64,000 nucleotides of DNA from Kitasatospora azatica KCTC 9699 (GCF_000744785.1 NZ_JQMO01000003.1:2604001-2668000), one strand, 5' to 3'. Positions 23,660-33,405 are shown, counted from the stretch's first letter. The notes: generated by a model from the letters alone, not told the origin. Made by a program: numbers and translations.

Positions 23660-25363
23660 ATGAGCCTCGTGCTGCGGTTCGCCGCCGGATCCCACAAGGG
23701 ACTGATCCGGGAGGGGAACGAGGACTCCGGCTACGCCGGTCCCCGGCTGCTGGCCGTGGCCGACGGCATGGGCGGCGCGGCGGCCGGTGAGGTCGCCTCC
23801 TCCGAGGTCCTCAGCTCGATCATCGCGCTGGACGACTCGGACCCCCAGGCCGACCTGCTGACCCTGCTCAACGACGCCGTCCAGGGCGCCAACGAGCGGC
23901 TGCGCCTGATGGTGGAGCAGGACCCGCAGCTGGAGGGCATGGGCTGCACCCTGACCGCGCTGCTGTGGACCGGCGAGCGGATGGGCCTGGTGCACGTCGG
24001 CGACTCGCGCGCCTACCTGCTGCGGGACGGTTCGCTGACCCAGATCACCCAGGACCACACCTGGGTGCAGCGGCTGGTGGACGAGGGCCGGATCACCTCG
24101 GAGGAGGCCGAGACCCACCCCCAGCGCTCACTGCTGATGCGGGCGCTGGACGGGCGCGGCCAGGTCGAGCCGGACCTGTCGATCCGTGAGGTCCGGGCCG
24201 GTGACCGCTACCTGATCTGCTCCGACGGTCTGTCAGGTCCGGTCAGCCACCAGACCCTGGAGGAGACGCTGGGGAGCTTCTACGCCCCCGAGCCGACCAT
24301 CCAGGAGCTGATCCAGCTCGCGCTGCGCGGCGGCGGCCCCGACAACATCACCTGCATCGTTGCCGATGTGCTCGACGTCGGCCCCAGCGACACCCTGAGC
24401 GGCCAGTTCGCCACCGCCCCCGTGGTGGTCGGCGCGGTGGCCGAGGGCCCGCACGGCACCGCCGTGGACAACCAGATCATCGACACCCCGGCCGGCCGCG
24501 CCGCGGGCCTGGGCCGCCAGCCCCAGCAGCCGCAGCAGCACGTCCCGGGCGCCTTCGGCCCGGCCGCCGGGTACGACCCGGCCCAGCCCGGCTACCCGGG
24601 GCAGCCGGGCGGCTTCGGCCCCGCCGAGGCCTACGGCGAAGCCCAGCACAACGCCCAGCACCCCGGCTACGGCGGCGAGACCCAGCACGACGGCTACGGC
24701 GAGGCCTACGGCCAGCCCGGCTACCCGCCGGAGGGCTACGGCGCACCGGCCGCGCCCTACGAGAGCGGGCCGGCCGCCGAGGAGCCGCCCGCGCCGCCGC
24801 GCAAGCGCCGCTGGTTCCGCCGCTCGGCGATGGGCGTGGTGGCGATCGGCCTGGTCGGCGGCGCCGCCTACGCGGGGTACTCGTGGACGCAGGACCAGTA
24901 CTACCTGGGCATCAGCGACGGCCATGTCGCGGTCTACCAGGGCGTCAACCAGAACCTCGCGGGTCTGAGCCTGTCCTCGGTGAAGAACCGCACCGAGGTG
25001 GAGACCAAGCTGCTGCCGGTCTCCCAGCAGGACCAGCTGAAGAGCACCATCACGGTGAACAGCCTGGACGCCGCCAACCAGCGGGTGAAGGACTTCGCCA
25101 CCCAGGCCGCGGTCTGCGCCAAGAAGACCCAGCCGGCCGGCGCCACCGAACCGCTGCCGGCGACCGCCGCGGCCTTCCGCACGGCGCCCAAGGTCGGCGC
25201 CTCCCCCGCGGTACCGAGCCCCTCGGCCAGCCCGTCGCCCAGCCAGCCGCCGGCGGCGAGTCCGTCCCCCTCGGCGAGCCCGAGCAGCCCGAGCAGCCCC
25301 GCTCCGCCCCCGCTCAGCGAGGACGAGCAGAAGCTGGCCGCCAACTGCCCGCCGCCCTCCTGA
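23660..25363 (+). CDS. pstP: PP2C-type Ser/Thr protein phosphatase PstP
   Basis: This is a 567-residue protein. The catalytic PPM domain (1-240) has REGNEDSGY, ADGMGGAAAGE, VHVGDSRAYLL, LICSDGLSG and GPDNITCIVADV, giving the metal-binding Asp set. A long Gly/Tyr/Gln/Pro linker, a membrane helix at ~389-412, and an extracellular domain (~410-500) with a Ser/Pro tail follow. It removes phosphates placed by PknB on cell-wall and division proteins; the topology mirrors the kinase. GGGAGGG lies ~9 bases before the ATG. The gene is in operon with fhaAB and ftsW. Confidence 0.93.
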   Translation: MSLVLRFAAGSHKGLIREGNEDSGYAGPRLLAVADGMGGAAAGEVASSEVLSSIIALDDSDPQADLLTLLNDAVQGANERLRLMVEQDPQLEGMGCTLTALLWTGERMGLVHVGDSRAYLLRDGSLTQITQDHTWVQRLVDEGRITSEEAETHPQRSLLMRALDGRGQVEPDLSIREVRAGDRYLICSDGLSGPVSHQTLEETLGSFYAPEPTIQELIQLALRGGGPDNITCIVADVLDVGPSDTLSGQFATAPVVVGAVAEGPHGTAVDNQIIDTPAGRAAGLGRQPQQPQQHVPGAFGPAAGYDPAQPGYPGQPGGFGPAEAYGEAQHNAQHPGYGGETQHDGYGEAYGQPGYPPEGYGAPAAPYESGPAAEEPPAPPRKRRWFRRSAMGVVAIGLVGGAAYAGYSWTQDQYYLGISDGHVAVYQGVNQNLAGLSLSSVKNRTEVETKLLPVSQQDQLKSTITVNSLDAANQRVKDFATQAAVCAKKTQPAGATEPLPATAAAFRTAPKVGASPAVPSPSASPSPSQPPAASPSPSASPSSPSSPAPPPLSEDEQKLAANCPPPS

Positions 25364-25375
25364 CCGAGCGATGAC

Positions 25376-26794
25376 GTGAGTGGCGCCCAGCTCAGCAGCC
25401 GGCTCGGCCGTACGGTCGGGCCGGTCTGGGCGGGCGCCACGAGCCGCCGGGGCGCGGAGCTGGGGCTGCTGGCCTTCGCGGTGCTGCTGCCGCTGCTGGC
25501 CTACGCCAACGTGGGCCTGGCGATCGACCACGCGCTGCCGGCCGGGCTGCCGCTGTACGCCCTGGGCACGGCTGCCCTGGCGCTGACCGCGCATCTGACG
25601 GTGCGTCGGTTCGCGCCGTACGCGGACCCACTGCTGCTGCCACTGGCCACCCTGCTCAACGGCTTGGGCCTGGTGATGGTCTGGCGACTCGACAGGGCGG
25701 GCCCGGCGCTGCGCGGCAACAGCCCGGCGGCCGGCCACCAACTGGTCTGGTCGGCGCTCGGGGTCGGCCTCTTCCTGGCCGTGGTGGTGCTGCTCAAGGA
25801 CCACCGGCGGCTGCAGCGCTACACCTACACCTCGATGGCGCTGGCCCTGGTGCTGCTCGCCGCCCCGGCCTTCTTCCCGGCCCGGGCCAGTGACTTCGGC
25901 GCCCGGATCTGGCTGCACCTGGGCGGCTTCTCGATCCAGCCCGGCGAGTTCGCCAAGATCATCCTGGCGGTCTTCTTCGCCGGCTTCCTGATGGTCAAGC
26001 GCGACGCCCTCGCACTGGCCAGCCACCGGGTGCTGGGCCTGTACCTGCCGCGTGGACGCGACCTCGGACCGATCCTGGTGGTCTGGGGCCTGAGCATGCT
26101 GATCCTGGTCTTCGAGACCGACCTGGGCAGCTCGCTGCTCTTCTTCGGCCTGTTCGTGGTGATGCTCTACGTCGCCACCGAGCGGACCAGCTGGATCGTG
26201 GTCGGCCTGCTGCTCGCGGTCGGCGGCGCCACCGTGGTGGGCGCCGCCGAGCCGCACGTCCGGGTCCGGATCCAGGCCTGGCTGGACCCGCTGGCCGCGT
26301 TCGCCGCGCGGTCCGCCACGACGCCCGGCCCGCCGGTCGGCAGCGAACAGATCGGCCAGGCACTGTTCGCCTTCGGCTCCGGCGGGATCACCGGCGCCGG
26401 TCTGGGCCAGGGCCGCTCCTGGCTGATCGGCTTCGCGGCCAAGAGCGACTTCATCCTCGGCTCCTTCGGCGAGGAGCTCGGCCTGACCGGCCTGATGGCG
26501 CTCTTCCTGCTCTACGGCCTGCTGGTGCAGCGCGGCCTGCGCACCGCGCTGGCCGCCCGCGACGCCTTCGGCAAGCTGCTCGCCACCGGACTGGCCTCGG
26601 CGCTGGCCCTGCAGGTCTTCGTGGTGGCCGGCGGGGTCACCGGACTCATCCCGCTGACCGGGATGACGATGCCCTTCCTGGCCCAGGGCGGCTCCTCGGT
26701 GGTCGCCAACTGGGCCCTGGTCGCCATCCTGCTCAAGATCAGCGACAGCGCCCGCCGGCCGGGCCCGGAACCGACCCGGGCGGTCGGGACGTAA
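25376..26794 (+). CDS. ftsW: FtsW/RodA/SpoVE family peptidoglycan glycosyltransferase
   Basis: This 472-residue membrane protein has about 10-12 helices. SEDS signatures are present: SDFGARIWLHLGGFSIQPGEFAKI, ETDLGSSLLFFGLFVVML, SGGITGAGLGQGRS, SDFILGSFGEELGL and GLIPLTGMTMPFLAQGGSS. It polymerises lipid II with a partner class B penicillin-binding protein, here the next gene pbpA. In this operon the protein is usually called FtsW or RodA-like; which role it has in elongation versus sporulation septation is not decided by sequence. The GTG start is 12 bases after the pstP stop. Confidence 0.9.
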   Translation: MSGAQLSSRLGRTVGPVWAGATSRRGAELGLLAFAVLLPLLAYANVGLAIDHALPAGLPLYALGTAALALTAHLTVRRFAPYADPLLLPLATLLNGLGLVMVWRLDRAGPALRGNSPAAGHQLVWSALGVGLFLAVVVLLKDHRRLQRYTYTSMALALVLLAAPAFFPARASDFGARIWLHLGGFSIQPGEFAKIILAVFFAGFLMVKRDALALASHRVLGLYLPRGRDLGPILVVWGLSMLILVFETDLGSSLLFFGLFVVMLYVATERTSWIVVGLLLAVGGATVVGAAEPHVRVRIQAWLDPLAAFAARSATTPGPPVGSEQIGQALFAFGSGGITGAGLGQGRSWLIGFAAKSDFILGSFGEELGLTGLMALFLLYGLLVQRGLRTALAARDAFGKLLATGLASALALQVFVVAGGVTGLIPLTGMTMPFLAQGGSSVVANWALVAILLKISDSARRPGPEPTRAVGT

Positions 26795-26863
26795 GGGCTA
26801 GTGCGGTTGAATGGCTCTCGGCCGCGAGTGAACCGGGAACGAAAGGGGAGGGGATCCGTCTTC

Positions 26864-28324
26864 ATGAACAAGCCCATCCGACGGGTCTCCGTCTTCTGCA
26901 TGGTCCTGATCTTCGCGCTGCTGCTGCGCACCAACTGGGTGCAGGGCGTGGTGGCCGACAGCTACGCCGAGAACCCGAACAACCGCCGTACCGTCTACGA
27001 CCAGTACTCGTACCCGCGCGGCAACATCATCGCCGGCGGACAGCCGATCACCCGGTCCGACTTCACCAACGGCTACCTGTACAAGTACAAGCGCGGCTAC
27101 ACCGACGGCGCCATGTACGCCCCGGTCACCGGCTTCACCTCGCAGTCCGCGTTCGGCTCCAACGGCCTGGAGAACCTCGAGAACGGCGTGCTGGCCGGCA
27201 CCGACGACCGGCTCTTCTTCCGCAACAGCCTGGACGCGCTGACCGGCAAGCAGCGCAAGGGCGGCGACGTGGTCACCACGATCAACCCCAAGGTGCAGAA
27301 GGCCGCCTTCGACGCGCTGAGCGGCAAGAAGGGCGCCGCCGTCGCCCTGGACCCGCGCACCGGCGCGATCCTCGCCCTGGTCAGCACCCCCTCGTACGAC
27401 CCGAACACCATCGCCGGCACCTCCGGCGCCGACGGTGACGCCTGGAAGGCCCTCAACGCCGACCAGAACCAGCCGATGCTGGACCGGGCGCTGCGCCAGA
27501 CCTATCCGCCCGGCTCCACCTTCAAGCTGGTCACCGCCGCCACCGCCTTCGAGACCGGCAAGTACCAGAACCCGGACGACCAGACCGACACCCCGGACCA
27601 GTACATCCTGCCCGGCACCAGCACCCAGCTGCACAACGACAGCGACGACGAGGACTGCGGCCAGGCCACCCTCAAGCACGCGCTGACCATCTCCTGCAAC
27701 ACCGTCTACGGCAAGCTCGGCGCCGACCTCGGCAAGGAGAAGCTGCAGGCACAGGCCGAGAAGTTCGGCTTCAACAGCACCGTGGACATCCCGATCCGCT
27801 CGGCCAAGAGCGTCTACCCGACCGACTCCACGCCCGACGGCACCGCGATGGACGCGATCGGCCAGCACAACACCGCCGCCACCCCGCTGCAGATGGCCAT
27901 GGTCGCCGCCGCGATCGCCGACAACGGCAAGCTGATGCAGCCCTACCTGGTGGACGAGGAGCGCTCGGCCGGCGGGACCACGCTGTCCAAGCACGCCGAG
28001 AAGCAGCTGGGCCAGGCGGTCAGCCCGGCCACCGCGCAGAAGCTGCAGCAGATGATGGTCGACGTGGTGCAGAACGGCACCGGCCGCAACGCGCGGATCG
28101 ACGGCGTGGAGGTCGGCGGCAAGACCGGCACCGCCCAGCACGGCACCGACAACAAGGGCCTGCCGTTCGCCTGGTTCGTCTCCTACGCCAAGGTCGGCGC
28201 CGACACCCCGGTCGCGGTGGCCGTGGTGGTCGAGGACGGCTCCGCGCAGCGCGGCGAGATCTCCGGCGGCGGCCTGGCCGCACCGGTCGCCAAGCTGATC
28301 ATGCAGGCGGCGATCGGCCGGTAG
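26864..28324 (+). CDS. pbpA: Class B penicillin-binding protein PbpA (transpeptidase)
   Basis: This 486-residue protein starts at ATG 26864 after GGGGAGGGG. It has a short cytoplasmic end, one membrane helix (VSVFCMVLIFALLLRTNWV), a dimerisation-like region, then the transpeptidase domain. The active-site motifs are S-T-F-K (Ser at ~218), S-C-N (TISCNTVYG) and K-T-G-T (GGKTGTAQHG, ~420). It cross-links peptidoglycan outside the membrane and is the target of beta-lactams. It follows the SEDS polymerase gene, the usual polymerase/transpeptidase pairing, and precedes pknB, so it should belong to the PknB-regulated growth machinery. Confidence 0.94.
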   Translation: MNKPIRRVSVFCMVLIFALLLRTNWVQGVVADSYAENPNNRRTVYDQYSYPRGNIIAGGQPITRSDFTNGYLYKYKRGYTDGAMYAPVTGFTSQSAFGSNGLENLENGVLAGTDDRLFFRNSLDALTGKQRKGGDVVTTINPKVQKAAFDALSGKKGAAVALDPRTGAILALVSTPSYDPNTIAGTSGADGDAWKALNADQNQPMLDRALRQTYPPGSTFKLVTAATAFETGKYQNPDDQTDTPDQYILPGTSTQLHNDSDDEDCGQATLKHALTISCNTVYGKLGADLGKEKLQAQAEKFGFNSTVDIPIRSAKSVYPTDSTPDGTAMDAIGQHNTAATPLQMAMVAAAIADNGKLMQPYLVDEERSAGGTTLSKHAEKQLGQAVSPATAQKLQQMMVDVVQNGTGRNARIDGVEVGGKTGTAQHGTDNKGLPFAWFVSYAKVGADTPVAVAVVVEDGSAQRGEISGGGLAAPVAKLIMQAAIGR

Positions 28325-28584
28325 GGCCGGTCCGAGCGGCTTTGGCGGATACTGGCTGACGGATACCGGTCTGGTCTCAGCTGCCGGGCGTGTCGAGTTG
28401 TCGCCACGCCGACCGGTAGCGTATCCGCGAGCAGCGGGTGTACCCGCCGCTCGGTCCTGCCCCCCGGGGCGGGACTGGGATCGGCGTCACAGAACCACCG
28501 TGGCGAGCGCAAGCGTCACTACAGGAACGTGCGGGGACACCTACGTCATATCCTCACCGCCCGGTGAGGGAGAGGGTCGGAACT

Positions 28585-30678
28585 ATGGAAGAGCCTCGTC
28601 GCCTCGGCGGCAGGTACGAGCTGGGCGGCGTCCTCGGGCGCGGCGGCATGGCCGAGGTCTACCTCGCCCATGACACCCGGCTCGGCCGTTCCGTCGCAGT
28701 GAAGACGCTCCGGGCGGACATGGCCCGTGACCCGTCGTTCCAGGCCCGCTTCCGCCGCGAGGCGCAGTCCGCGGCGTCCCTGAACCACCCCGCGATCGTC
28801 GCCGTGTACGACACCGGCGAGGACTACATCGACGGCATCTCGATCCCGTACATCGTGATGGAGTACGTCGAGGGGTCCACCCTGCGCGAGCTGCTGCACT
28901 CCGGGCGCCGGCTGCTGCCCGAGCGCGCGCTCGAGATGACCATCGGCATCCTGCAGGCGCTGGAGTACTCGCACCGGGCCGGCATCGTGCACCGCGACAT
29001 CAAGCCCGCCAACGTGATGCTGACCCGGCAGGGCAACGTCAAGGTGATGGACTTCGGCATCGCGCGCGCCATGGGCGACGCCGGGATGACGATGACCCAG
29101 ACCTCGGCCGTGATCGGCACCGCCCAGTACCTCTCGCCCGAGCAGGCCAAGGGCGAGACCGTGGACGCCCGCTCCGACCTGTACTCCACCGGCTGCCTGC
29201 TGTACGAGCTGCTCACCCTGCGCCCGCCGTTCGTCGGCGACTCGCCGGTCGCGGTGGCCTACCAGCACGTCCGCGAGGACGCCCAGCCGCCGTCCAGCTA
29301 CGACCCCGAGGTGCGCCCCGAGGTCGACGCGATCGTGCTGAAGGCGCTGGCCAAGGAGCGCGACTACCGCTACCAGAGCGCCGACGAGATGCGCGACGAC
29401 ATCGAGCGCTTCCTGGACGGCCTGCCGGTCGCCGCCGCCCAGCAGGCGGCCGCCTACGGCATGGGCGGCTACGGCTACGACCAGAACGGCTACCCGGCCC
29501 AGCACGACCCGTACGGCCAGACCAACCTGCTGCCGCAGGCCGGTGGCGCGCCCACCGCGATGCTCCCCCAGGTCGGCCAGCAGGGCTACGGCCAGAACGG
29601 CTACGACGACCCCCGGGCCGGCGGCGGCAACGACGGCTACGAGGACGGCCCGCGCTCCGGGCGCCGCCGCGAGGAGCCGCCGAAGAAGAGCAACACCTCC
29701 TGGATCATCCTCGCCGTCGCGGCGGTGCTGGTCCTGGTCGGCTCCTTCTTCGTCGCCTCGGCGATGTTCAAGGGCGGCGGCGGCAACTCGACCAGCCAGG
29801 TGAACGTGCCGACGCTGACCGGCAAGAGCCTGGACGACGCCACCGCGGCCGCGCACAACGTGAGCACCAAGCTCACCGTGGTCAAGGGCGAGGCGACCAC
29901 CTGCGCCAATGTGGCCAAGGACCTGGTCTGCCAGCAGAGCCCGGCGGCCGGCACCAAGGTCGCCGAGAACGGCACCATCACCGTCCAGCTGTCCAGCGGC
30001 CCCGGCCAGAGCCCGGTCCCCTCGGTGACCGGCCAGGGCAAGGACGCCGCGACCAAGGCGCTGACCGACGCCGGCTTCACCGTCGGCAGCCCGCAGTACG
30101 CCAGCGACGACACCGTCCCGCTGGACTCGGTGATCTCGCAGAACCCGCCGGGCGGTACCAAGGCTGACCCGGGCAGCCCGGTCACCCTGACCATCTCGCA
30201 GGGCCCGGCCAAGCAGAACGTGCCCGGCGTGGTCGGCCAGACCACCGACGTCGCCACCGGGACGCTGACCGAGGCCGGTTTCGCGGTGGACTCCAGCAAG
30301 ACCACCCCGAGCACCAACCCCAGCCAGGTGGTCGGCACGGTCGCGGCGCAGAACCCGCCGGCCAACGCCAAGGCGGCCAAGGGCGCCAAGATCACCCTGA
30401 CCGTCTACGCGCCGCCGGCCAAGGCCCAGGTCCCCGACGTCACCAACAAGACGGTCAAGGAGGCCACCGCGGCCCTCAAGGCCGCCGGCTTCACCGCCTG
30501 GACCTTCTCCGGCCCCAGCGACGACAAGGCCGTGGTGGTCTTCACCAACCCCGGCCCCAACCAGCTGGTCGACCCGGGCACCAACATCCAGATCACCACC
30601 AAGGCCGCAGATCCCAAAGGGAACGGTGGCACCGTCGGCTTTCCCCCCTTCGGGGGCGCCACCAACCCGACGCCCTAG
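28585..30678 (+). CDS. pknB: Ser/Thr protein kinase PknB with PASTA repeats
   Basis: This is a 697-residue receptor kinase. The kinase domain (12-275) has the glycine loop GRGGMAEV, Lys40 in VAVKTL, the catalytic H-R-D (136-138), D-F-G (156-158) and an activation loop with T-M-T-Q-T-S. A linker rich in Gly/Tyr/Gln leads to a membrane helix at ~371-396 and four extracellular PASTA repeats (VPTLTGKSLDDA, VPSVTGQGKDAA, VPGVVGQTTDVA, VPDVTNKTVKEA). PASTA domains sense muropeptides or lipid II. The kinase controls cell-wall growth and division through FHA proteins and is reversed by PstP. It ends the operon at a bidirectional terminator. Confidence 0.95.
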   Translation: MEEPRRLGGRYELGGVLGRGGMAEVYLAHDTRLGRSVAVKTLRADMARDPSFQARFRREAQSAASLNHPAIVAVYDTGEDYIDGISIPYIVMEYVEGSTLRELLHSGRRLLPERALEMTIGILQALEYSHRAGIVHRDIKPANVMLTRQGNVKVMDFGIARAMGDAGMTMTQTSAVIGTAQYLSPEQAKGETVDARSDLYSTGCLLYELLTLRPPFVGDSPVAVAYQHVREDAQPPSSYDPEVRPEVDAIVLKALAKERDYRYQSADEMRDDIERFLDGLPVAAAQQAAAYGMGGYGYDQNGYPAQHDPYGQTNLLPQAGGAPTAMLPQVGQQGYGQNGYDDPRAGGGNDGYEDGPRSGRRREEPPKKSNTSWIILAVAAVLVLVGSFFVASAMFKGGGGNSTSQVNVPTLTGKSLDDATAAAHNVSTKLTVVKGEATTCANVAKDLVCQQSPAAGTKVAENGTITVQLSSGPGQSPVPSVTGQGKDAATKALTDAGFTVGSPQYASDDTVPLDSVISQNPPGGTKADPGSPVTLTISQGPAKQNVPGVVGQTTDVATGTLTEAGFAVDSSKTTPSTNPSQVVGTVAAQNPPANAKAAKGAKITLTVYAPPAKAQVPDVTNKTVKEATAALKAAGFTAWTFSGPSDDKAVVVFTNPGPNQLVDPGTNIQITTKAADPKGNGGTVGFPPFGGATNPTP

Positions 30679-30699
30679 GTAGCCGCGGCAGCTGAGCCC

Positions 30700-30743
30700 A
30701 CGAACCCCGTCACCCGGCACGCAGCTCGGGCGGCGGGGTTCGT
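30700..30743. terminator. Bidirectional terminator between pknB and the sortase gene
   Basis: ACGAACCCCG (30700-30709) pairs with CGGGGTTCGT (30734-30743). The right arm lies within the last codons of the convergent sortase gene, so its mRNA would form the hairpin around its own stop. Confidence 0.6.
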
Positions 30744-31483
30744 CGTGCGTCCACCTGGTCGACCCGGACCAGGCTGCCCCAGACGGCCATCCGGTAGCGC
30801 GAGGTGTAGACGGGCGTGCAGGTGGTCAGGGTGATGTAGTGGCCCGGCTGGGTGTAGCCGGCCTTCTCGGGGACCGGGGCGACGACGCCCACGTCCTCCT
30901 TGGTGGTCTGGTCGAGGACGGCGTCGACGCGGTAGACGTACCAGCGGTCCCGGGTCTCCACCACCACCGCGTCGCCCTTGCCGACCGCGTCCAGGTCGTG
31001 GAACTTGGCGCCGTGGCCGTCCCGGTGCGCGGCCAGCGCGAAGTTGCCGCTCGGGTCCCAGGGCATCGCGGCGGCGTAGGGCTCCTGGTAGACGCCGGCC
31101 ACGCCCTCGTTGAGCACCTCGGGGGAGGTGCCGAGCTTGATCAGCACCTGGTAGTCGCGGCCCATCGCGGGCACGTGCAGGAAGCCGATCCCGTCGCCCG
31201 CCTGGTAGGCCGGCGCCGCCTCCCCGGCGGGCGCGGTGGGCGCGGCCGAGGCGGGCGGGGCGGCCGGCCCGCCGGGGGCGGCCGAAGCCGTCCAGGACTG
31301 GCGCAGCCGGCCCGCGTCCTGCCCGACCTGACGGTTCGCCAGCAGGTCGGTCCACCAGAGCGAGTAGCCGACGAAGAGCGCCACCACCAGGCCGGCCGTG
31401 AGCAGCAGGTCCCCCAGCAGGCCGAGCGCGAGCCGCCAGCGGCACCGTCCGGCCCGGGACTGTCCAGCCTGCTGGTGGTTCAC
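30710..31483 (-). CDS. Class E sortase (copy 1)
   Basis: This 257-residue protein has an N-terminal membrane helix (LGLLGDLLLTAGLVVALFVGYSLWW), a Pro/Ala linker and a C-terminal sortase barrel. The catalytic residues are visible: His in NFALAAHRDGH, Cys in TLTTCTP (the L-x-T-C-x-P signature) and Arg in TSRYRMAVWG. Class E sortases of streptomycetes cleave LAxTG motifs and attach long chaplins and other proteins to the wall. The LAxTG protein at 17.4-18.6 kb is a possible substrate. It is the last gene of a leftward run from DUF881. Confidence 0.92.
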   Translation of the reverse strand: MNHQQAGQSRAGRCRWRLALGLLGDLLLTAGLVVALFVGYSLWWTDLLANRQVGQDAGRLRQSWTASAAPGGPAAPPASAAPTAPAGEAAPAYQAGDGIGFLHVPAMGRDYQVLIKLGTSPEVLNEGVAGVYQEPYAAAMPWDPSGNFALAAHRDGHGAKFHDLDAVGKGDAVVVETRDRWYVYRVDAVLDQTTKEDVGVVAPVPEKAGYTQPGHYITLTTCTPVYTSRYRMAVWGSLVRVDQVDARRTPPPELRAG

Positions 31484-31506
31484 GCCGACTCCGCCCTGTT
31501 GGAGGG

Positions 31507-32505
31507 TCAGGTGCCGGTCAGCGCGGGCGGCTGGCCCTGGCTCCTGGGTCGTTCATCCACCATCTTGCCAAAGACAATCAGCCGACCCCGGGCACTGAAC
31601 TCCGGCGTACAGGTGGTCATCGTGATGTAACGACCCGGTTGGGTGAACGGCGAGCCCTTGGGGACCGCCTGAAGCACCGTCACATTGGTCGGCGGGGTCT
31701 CCGGGATGCCGCCGGCCACCTCGTAGGTGTAGTAGGTGGTCGCCGTCTCCACCACGATCTTGTCACCGGGGGAGAGCTGGGCGAGCTTGCGGAACGGCTG
31801 GCCGTGGGTGGTGCGGTGGGCGGCGACGGCGAAGTTGCCGGCCGCGTCGGTGGGCATCGCGGTGCCGGTGTAGTGGCCGACCAGGCCGTGGTCCAGCACC
31901 TTCTCCTTGTCGGTGCCCTCGGCGATCGGGTAGGTGATGCCGATCTTGGGCACGTGCAGGATCGCGAAGCCCTGACCGGGCGCGAAGACGCCGGCCGGCG
32001 GCGCGGACTGGCCCGGGGCGGGCGTGGCGGGGCCGCCGCTGGGGTTGGTCCACTGCTGCTCCAGCTGGTTGCGGGTGCCGTCGGCCGAGGCGTCGGCCTG
32101 CACATTGGTCCACCACAGCTGGTACGTGACGAAGAGCAGCATCACCAGACCGAGCGTGATGCACAGCTCGCCGACCACACGGGCGGCGATCACCCGCTTG
32201 GACTCCTTGGGCCGCACCCCGGGCTGCGGCCGCCCGGCGGCCCGCCGGCGCCCGCTGCCCGAGCGGACCGACATCCGCCCCTGGGCCGCGCGCCGCCGCT
32301 CGGCCCGGCCGACCGGCGGCGCCGAGCCGTCGTCCGGCTCGGTGCCGGGCTGCGTTATGGTCCGCAGCTGCAGCGTCTGGTCGGCCAGCCAGGGGTACTC
32401 GGATCCCGACCCGGGCTCCTGGTACACCCCCCAGCCGTCGGGCTCGGGCTCCGGCTCGGGCCGGTACCACTCGTCCTGGCGCCCCTCCGGACGCACCGCC
32501 GTCAC
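31507..32505 (-). CDS. Class E sortase (copy 2)
   Basis: This 332-residue protein has a longer cytoplasmic N-terminal extension (~100 residues, acidic/Pro-rich then Arg-rich), one membrane helix (VVGELCITLGLVMLLFVTYQLWW) and a sortase barrel with catalytic His in NFAVAAHRTTHG, Cys in TMTTCTP and Arg in FSARGRL. The GTG start is one base after the pabA stop, so it is translationally coupled to pabA although the functions are unrelated. Two class E sortases side by side are normal in streptomycetes, where they overlap in chaplin anchoring. Confidence 0.92.
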   Translation of the reverse strand: MTAVRPEGRQDEWYRPEPEPEPDGWGVYQEPGSGSEYPWLADQTLQLRTITQPGTEPDDGSAPPVGRAERRRAAQGRMSVRSGSGRRRAAGRPQPGVRPKESKRVIAARVVGELCITLGLVMLLFVTYQLWWTNVQADASADGTRNQLEQQWTNPSGGPATPAPGQSAPPAGVFAPGQGFAILHVPKIGITYPIAEGTDKEKVLDHGLVGHYTGTAMPTDAAGNFAVAAHRTTHGQPFRKLAQLSPGDKIVVETATTYYTYEVAGGIPETPPTNVTVLQAVPKGSPFTQPGRYITMTTCTPEFSARGRLIVFGKMVDERPRSQGQPPALTGT

Positions 32506-32506
32506 C

Positions 32507-33169
32507 TCAGCCCCGGCCGATCACCGGGGCGAGCCCGGCCGAACGGGAGACGGCCTGCTCGTCGCCGCACTCGGCCAGCCAGTTGGCGAGCATCCGGTGT
32601 CCCCCCTCGGTGAGCACCGATTCGGGGTGGAACTGCACGCCCTCGATGAGCAGTTCCCGGTGCCGCAGGCCCATGATGACACCGCTCTCGGTCCGCGAGG
32701 TGACCACCAGCTCGGCCGGCACGGTGGCCGGCTCGACGGCCAGCGAGTGGTAGCGGGTGGCGGTCAGCGGCGAGGGCAGGCCGGCGAACACGCCGCCGTC
32801 CTCGTGGGTGACCAGTGAGGTCTTGCCGTGCAGCAGCTCGGGCGCCCGGTCGACCACCGCTCCGTAGGCCACCGCGATGGACTGCAGGCCCAGGCAGACG
32901 CCGAACAGCGGCAGGCCGGTGGCCGCGCAGTGCCGGACCATCTCGATGCAGACCCCGGCCTCCTCGGGCGTGCCGGGGCCGGGGGAGAGCAGCACGCCGT
33001 CGTAGCCGCGGTCGCCGTCCCGAGGCGTCGCCCGAGCCACCGTCAGCTCGTCGTTGCGGACCACCTCGCAGGTGGCGCCCAGCTGGTAGAGGTACTGGAC
33101 CAGGTTGAAGACGAAGCTGTCGTAGTTGTCGACCACGAGGATCCGCGGGGCGGTGACGGGCGAGGCCAT
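32507..33169 (-). CDS. pabA: Aminodeoxychorismate/anthranilate synthase glutamine amidotransferase subunit
   Basis: This is a 220-residue class I glutamine amidotransferase. ILVVDNYDSFVFNLVQYL opens the fold, LSPGPGTPEEAG forms the oxyanion region, Cys in GVCLGLQSI is the nucleophile, and His-Glu in GVQFHPES completes the triad. It releases ammonia from glutamine for a chorismate-using partner, giving 4-amino-4-deoxychorismate (folate) or anthranilate (tryptophan). The partner is not in the window; this locus is usually annotated pabA because the family sits next to pknB and sortases in actinobacteria. The ATG at 33169 is the first reasonable start. Confidence 0.88.
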   Translation of the reverse strand: MASPVTAPRILVVDNYDSFVFNLVQYLYQLGATCEVVRNDELTVARATPRDGDRGYDGVLLSPGPGTPEEAGVCIEMVRHCAATGLPLFGVCLGLQSIAVAYGAVVDRAPELLHGKTSLVTHEDGGVFAGLPSPLTATRYHSLAVEPATVPAELVVTSRTESGVIMGLRHRELLIEGVQFHPESVLTEGGHRMLANWLAECGDEQAVSRSAGLAPVIGRG

Positions 33170-33231
33170 GCGTGCTGTCTCCGGAAGGTGCGAAGGGTGC
33201 GGGGGGATCGGCGGGGACCGGCGTCGGCCGG

Positions 33232-33405
33232 TCAGCCGGTGCCACCGCCGTTGTCCACCGTGACGTCGCTGAAGGGGAGCAGCGGTTCCGCCCAGGGGAA
33301 GACGTACTGGAAGAGCAGGTAGACCACGCCGAGGACCAGCAGCAGCGAGATGACGGCGCGCACCAGGGTGTTCCCCGGCAGATGGCGCCAGATCCAGCTG
33401 TACAT
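33232..33405 (-). CDS. Small membrane protein of unknown function
   Basis: This 57-residue protein has one membrane helix (LVRAVISLLLVLGVVYLLFQYVF) flanked by YSWIWRHLPGNT and an acidic, Pro-containing tail. GGGAGGACC precedes the ATG at 33405, which decides the start over an upstream one. It sits between DUF881 and pabA with ~60-base gaps on both sides. Proteins of this type are conserved at the same place in streptomycetes; no function is known to me. Confidence 0.72.
   Translation of the reverse strand: MYSWIWRHLPGNTLVRAVISLLLVLGVVYLLFQYVFPWAEPLLPFSDVTVDNGGGTG

Noticed and set aside
28546..30720. Long minus-strand frame opposite pknB
   Set aside because: Antisense shadow of pknB; composition is His/Gln/Gly/Arg-rich as expected for shadow frames, with no known domain.
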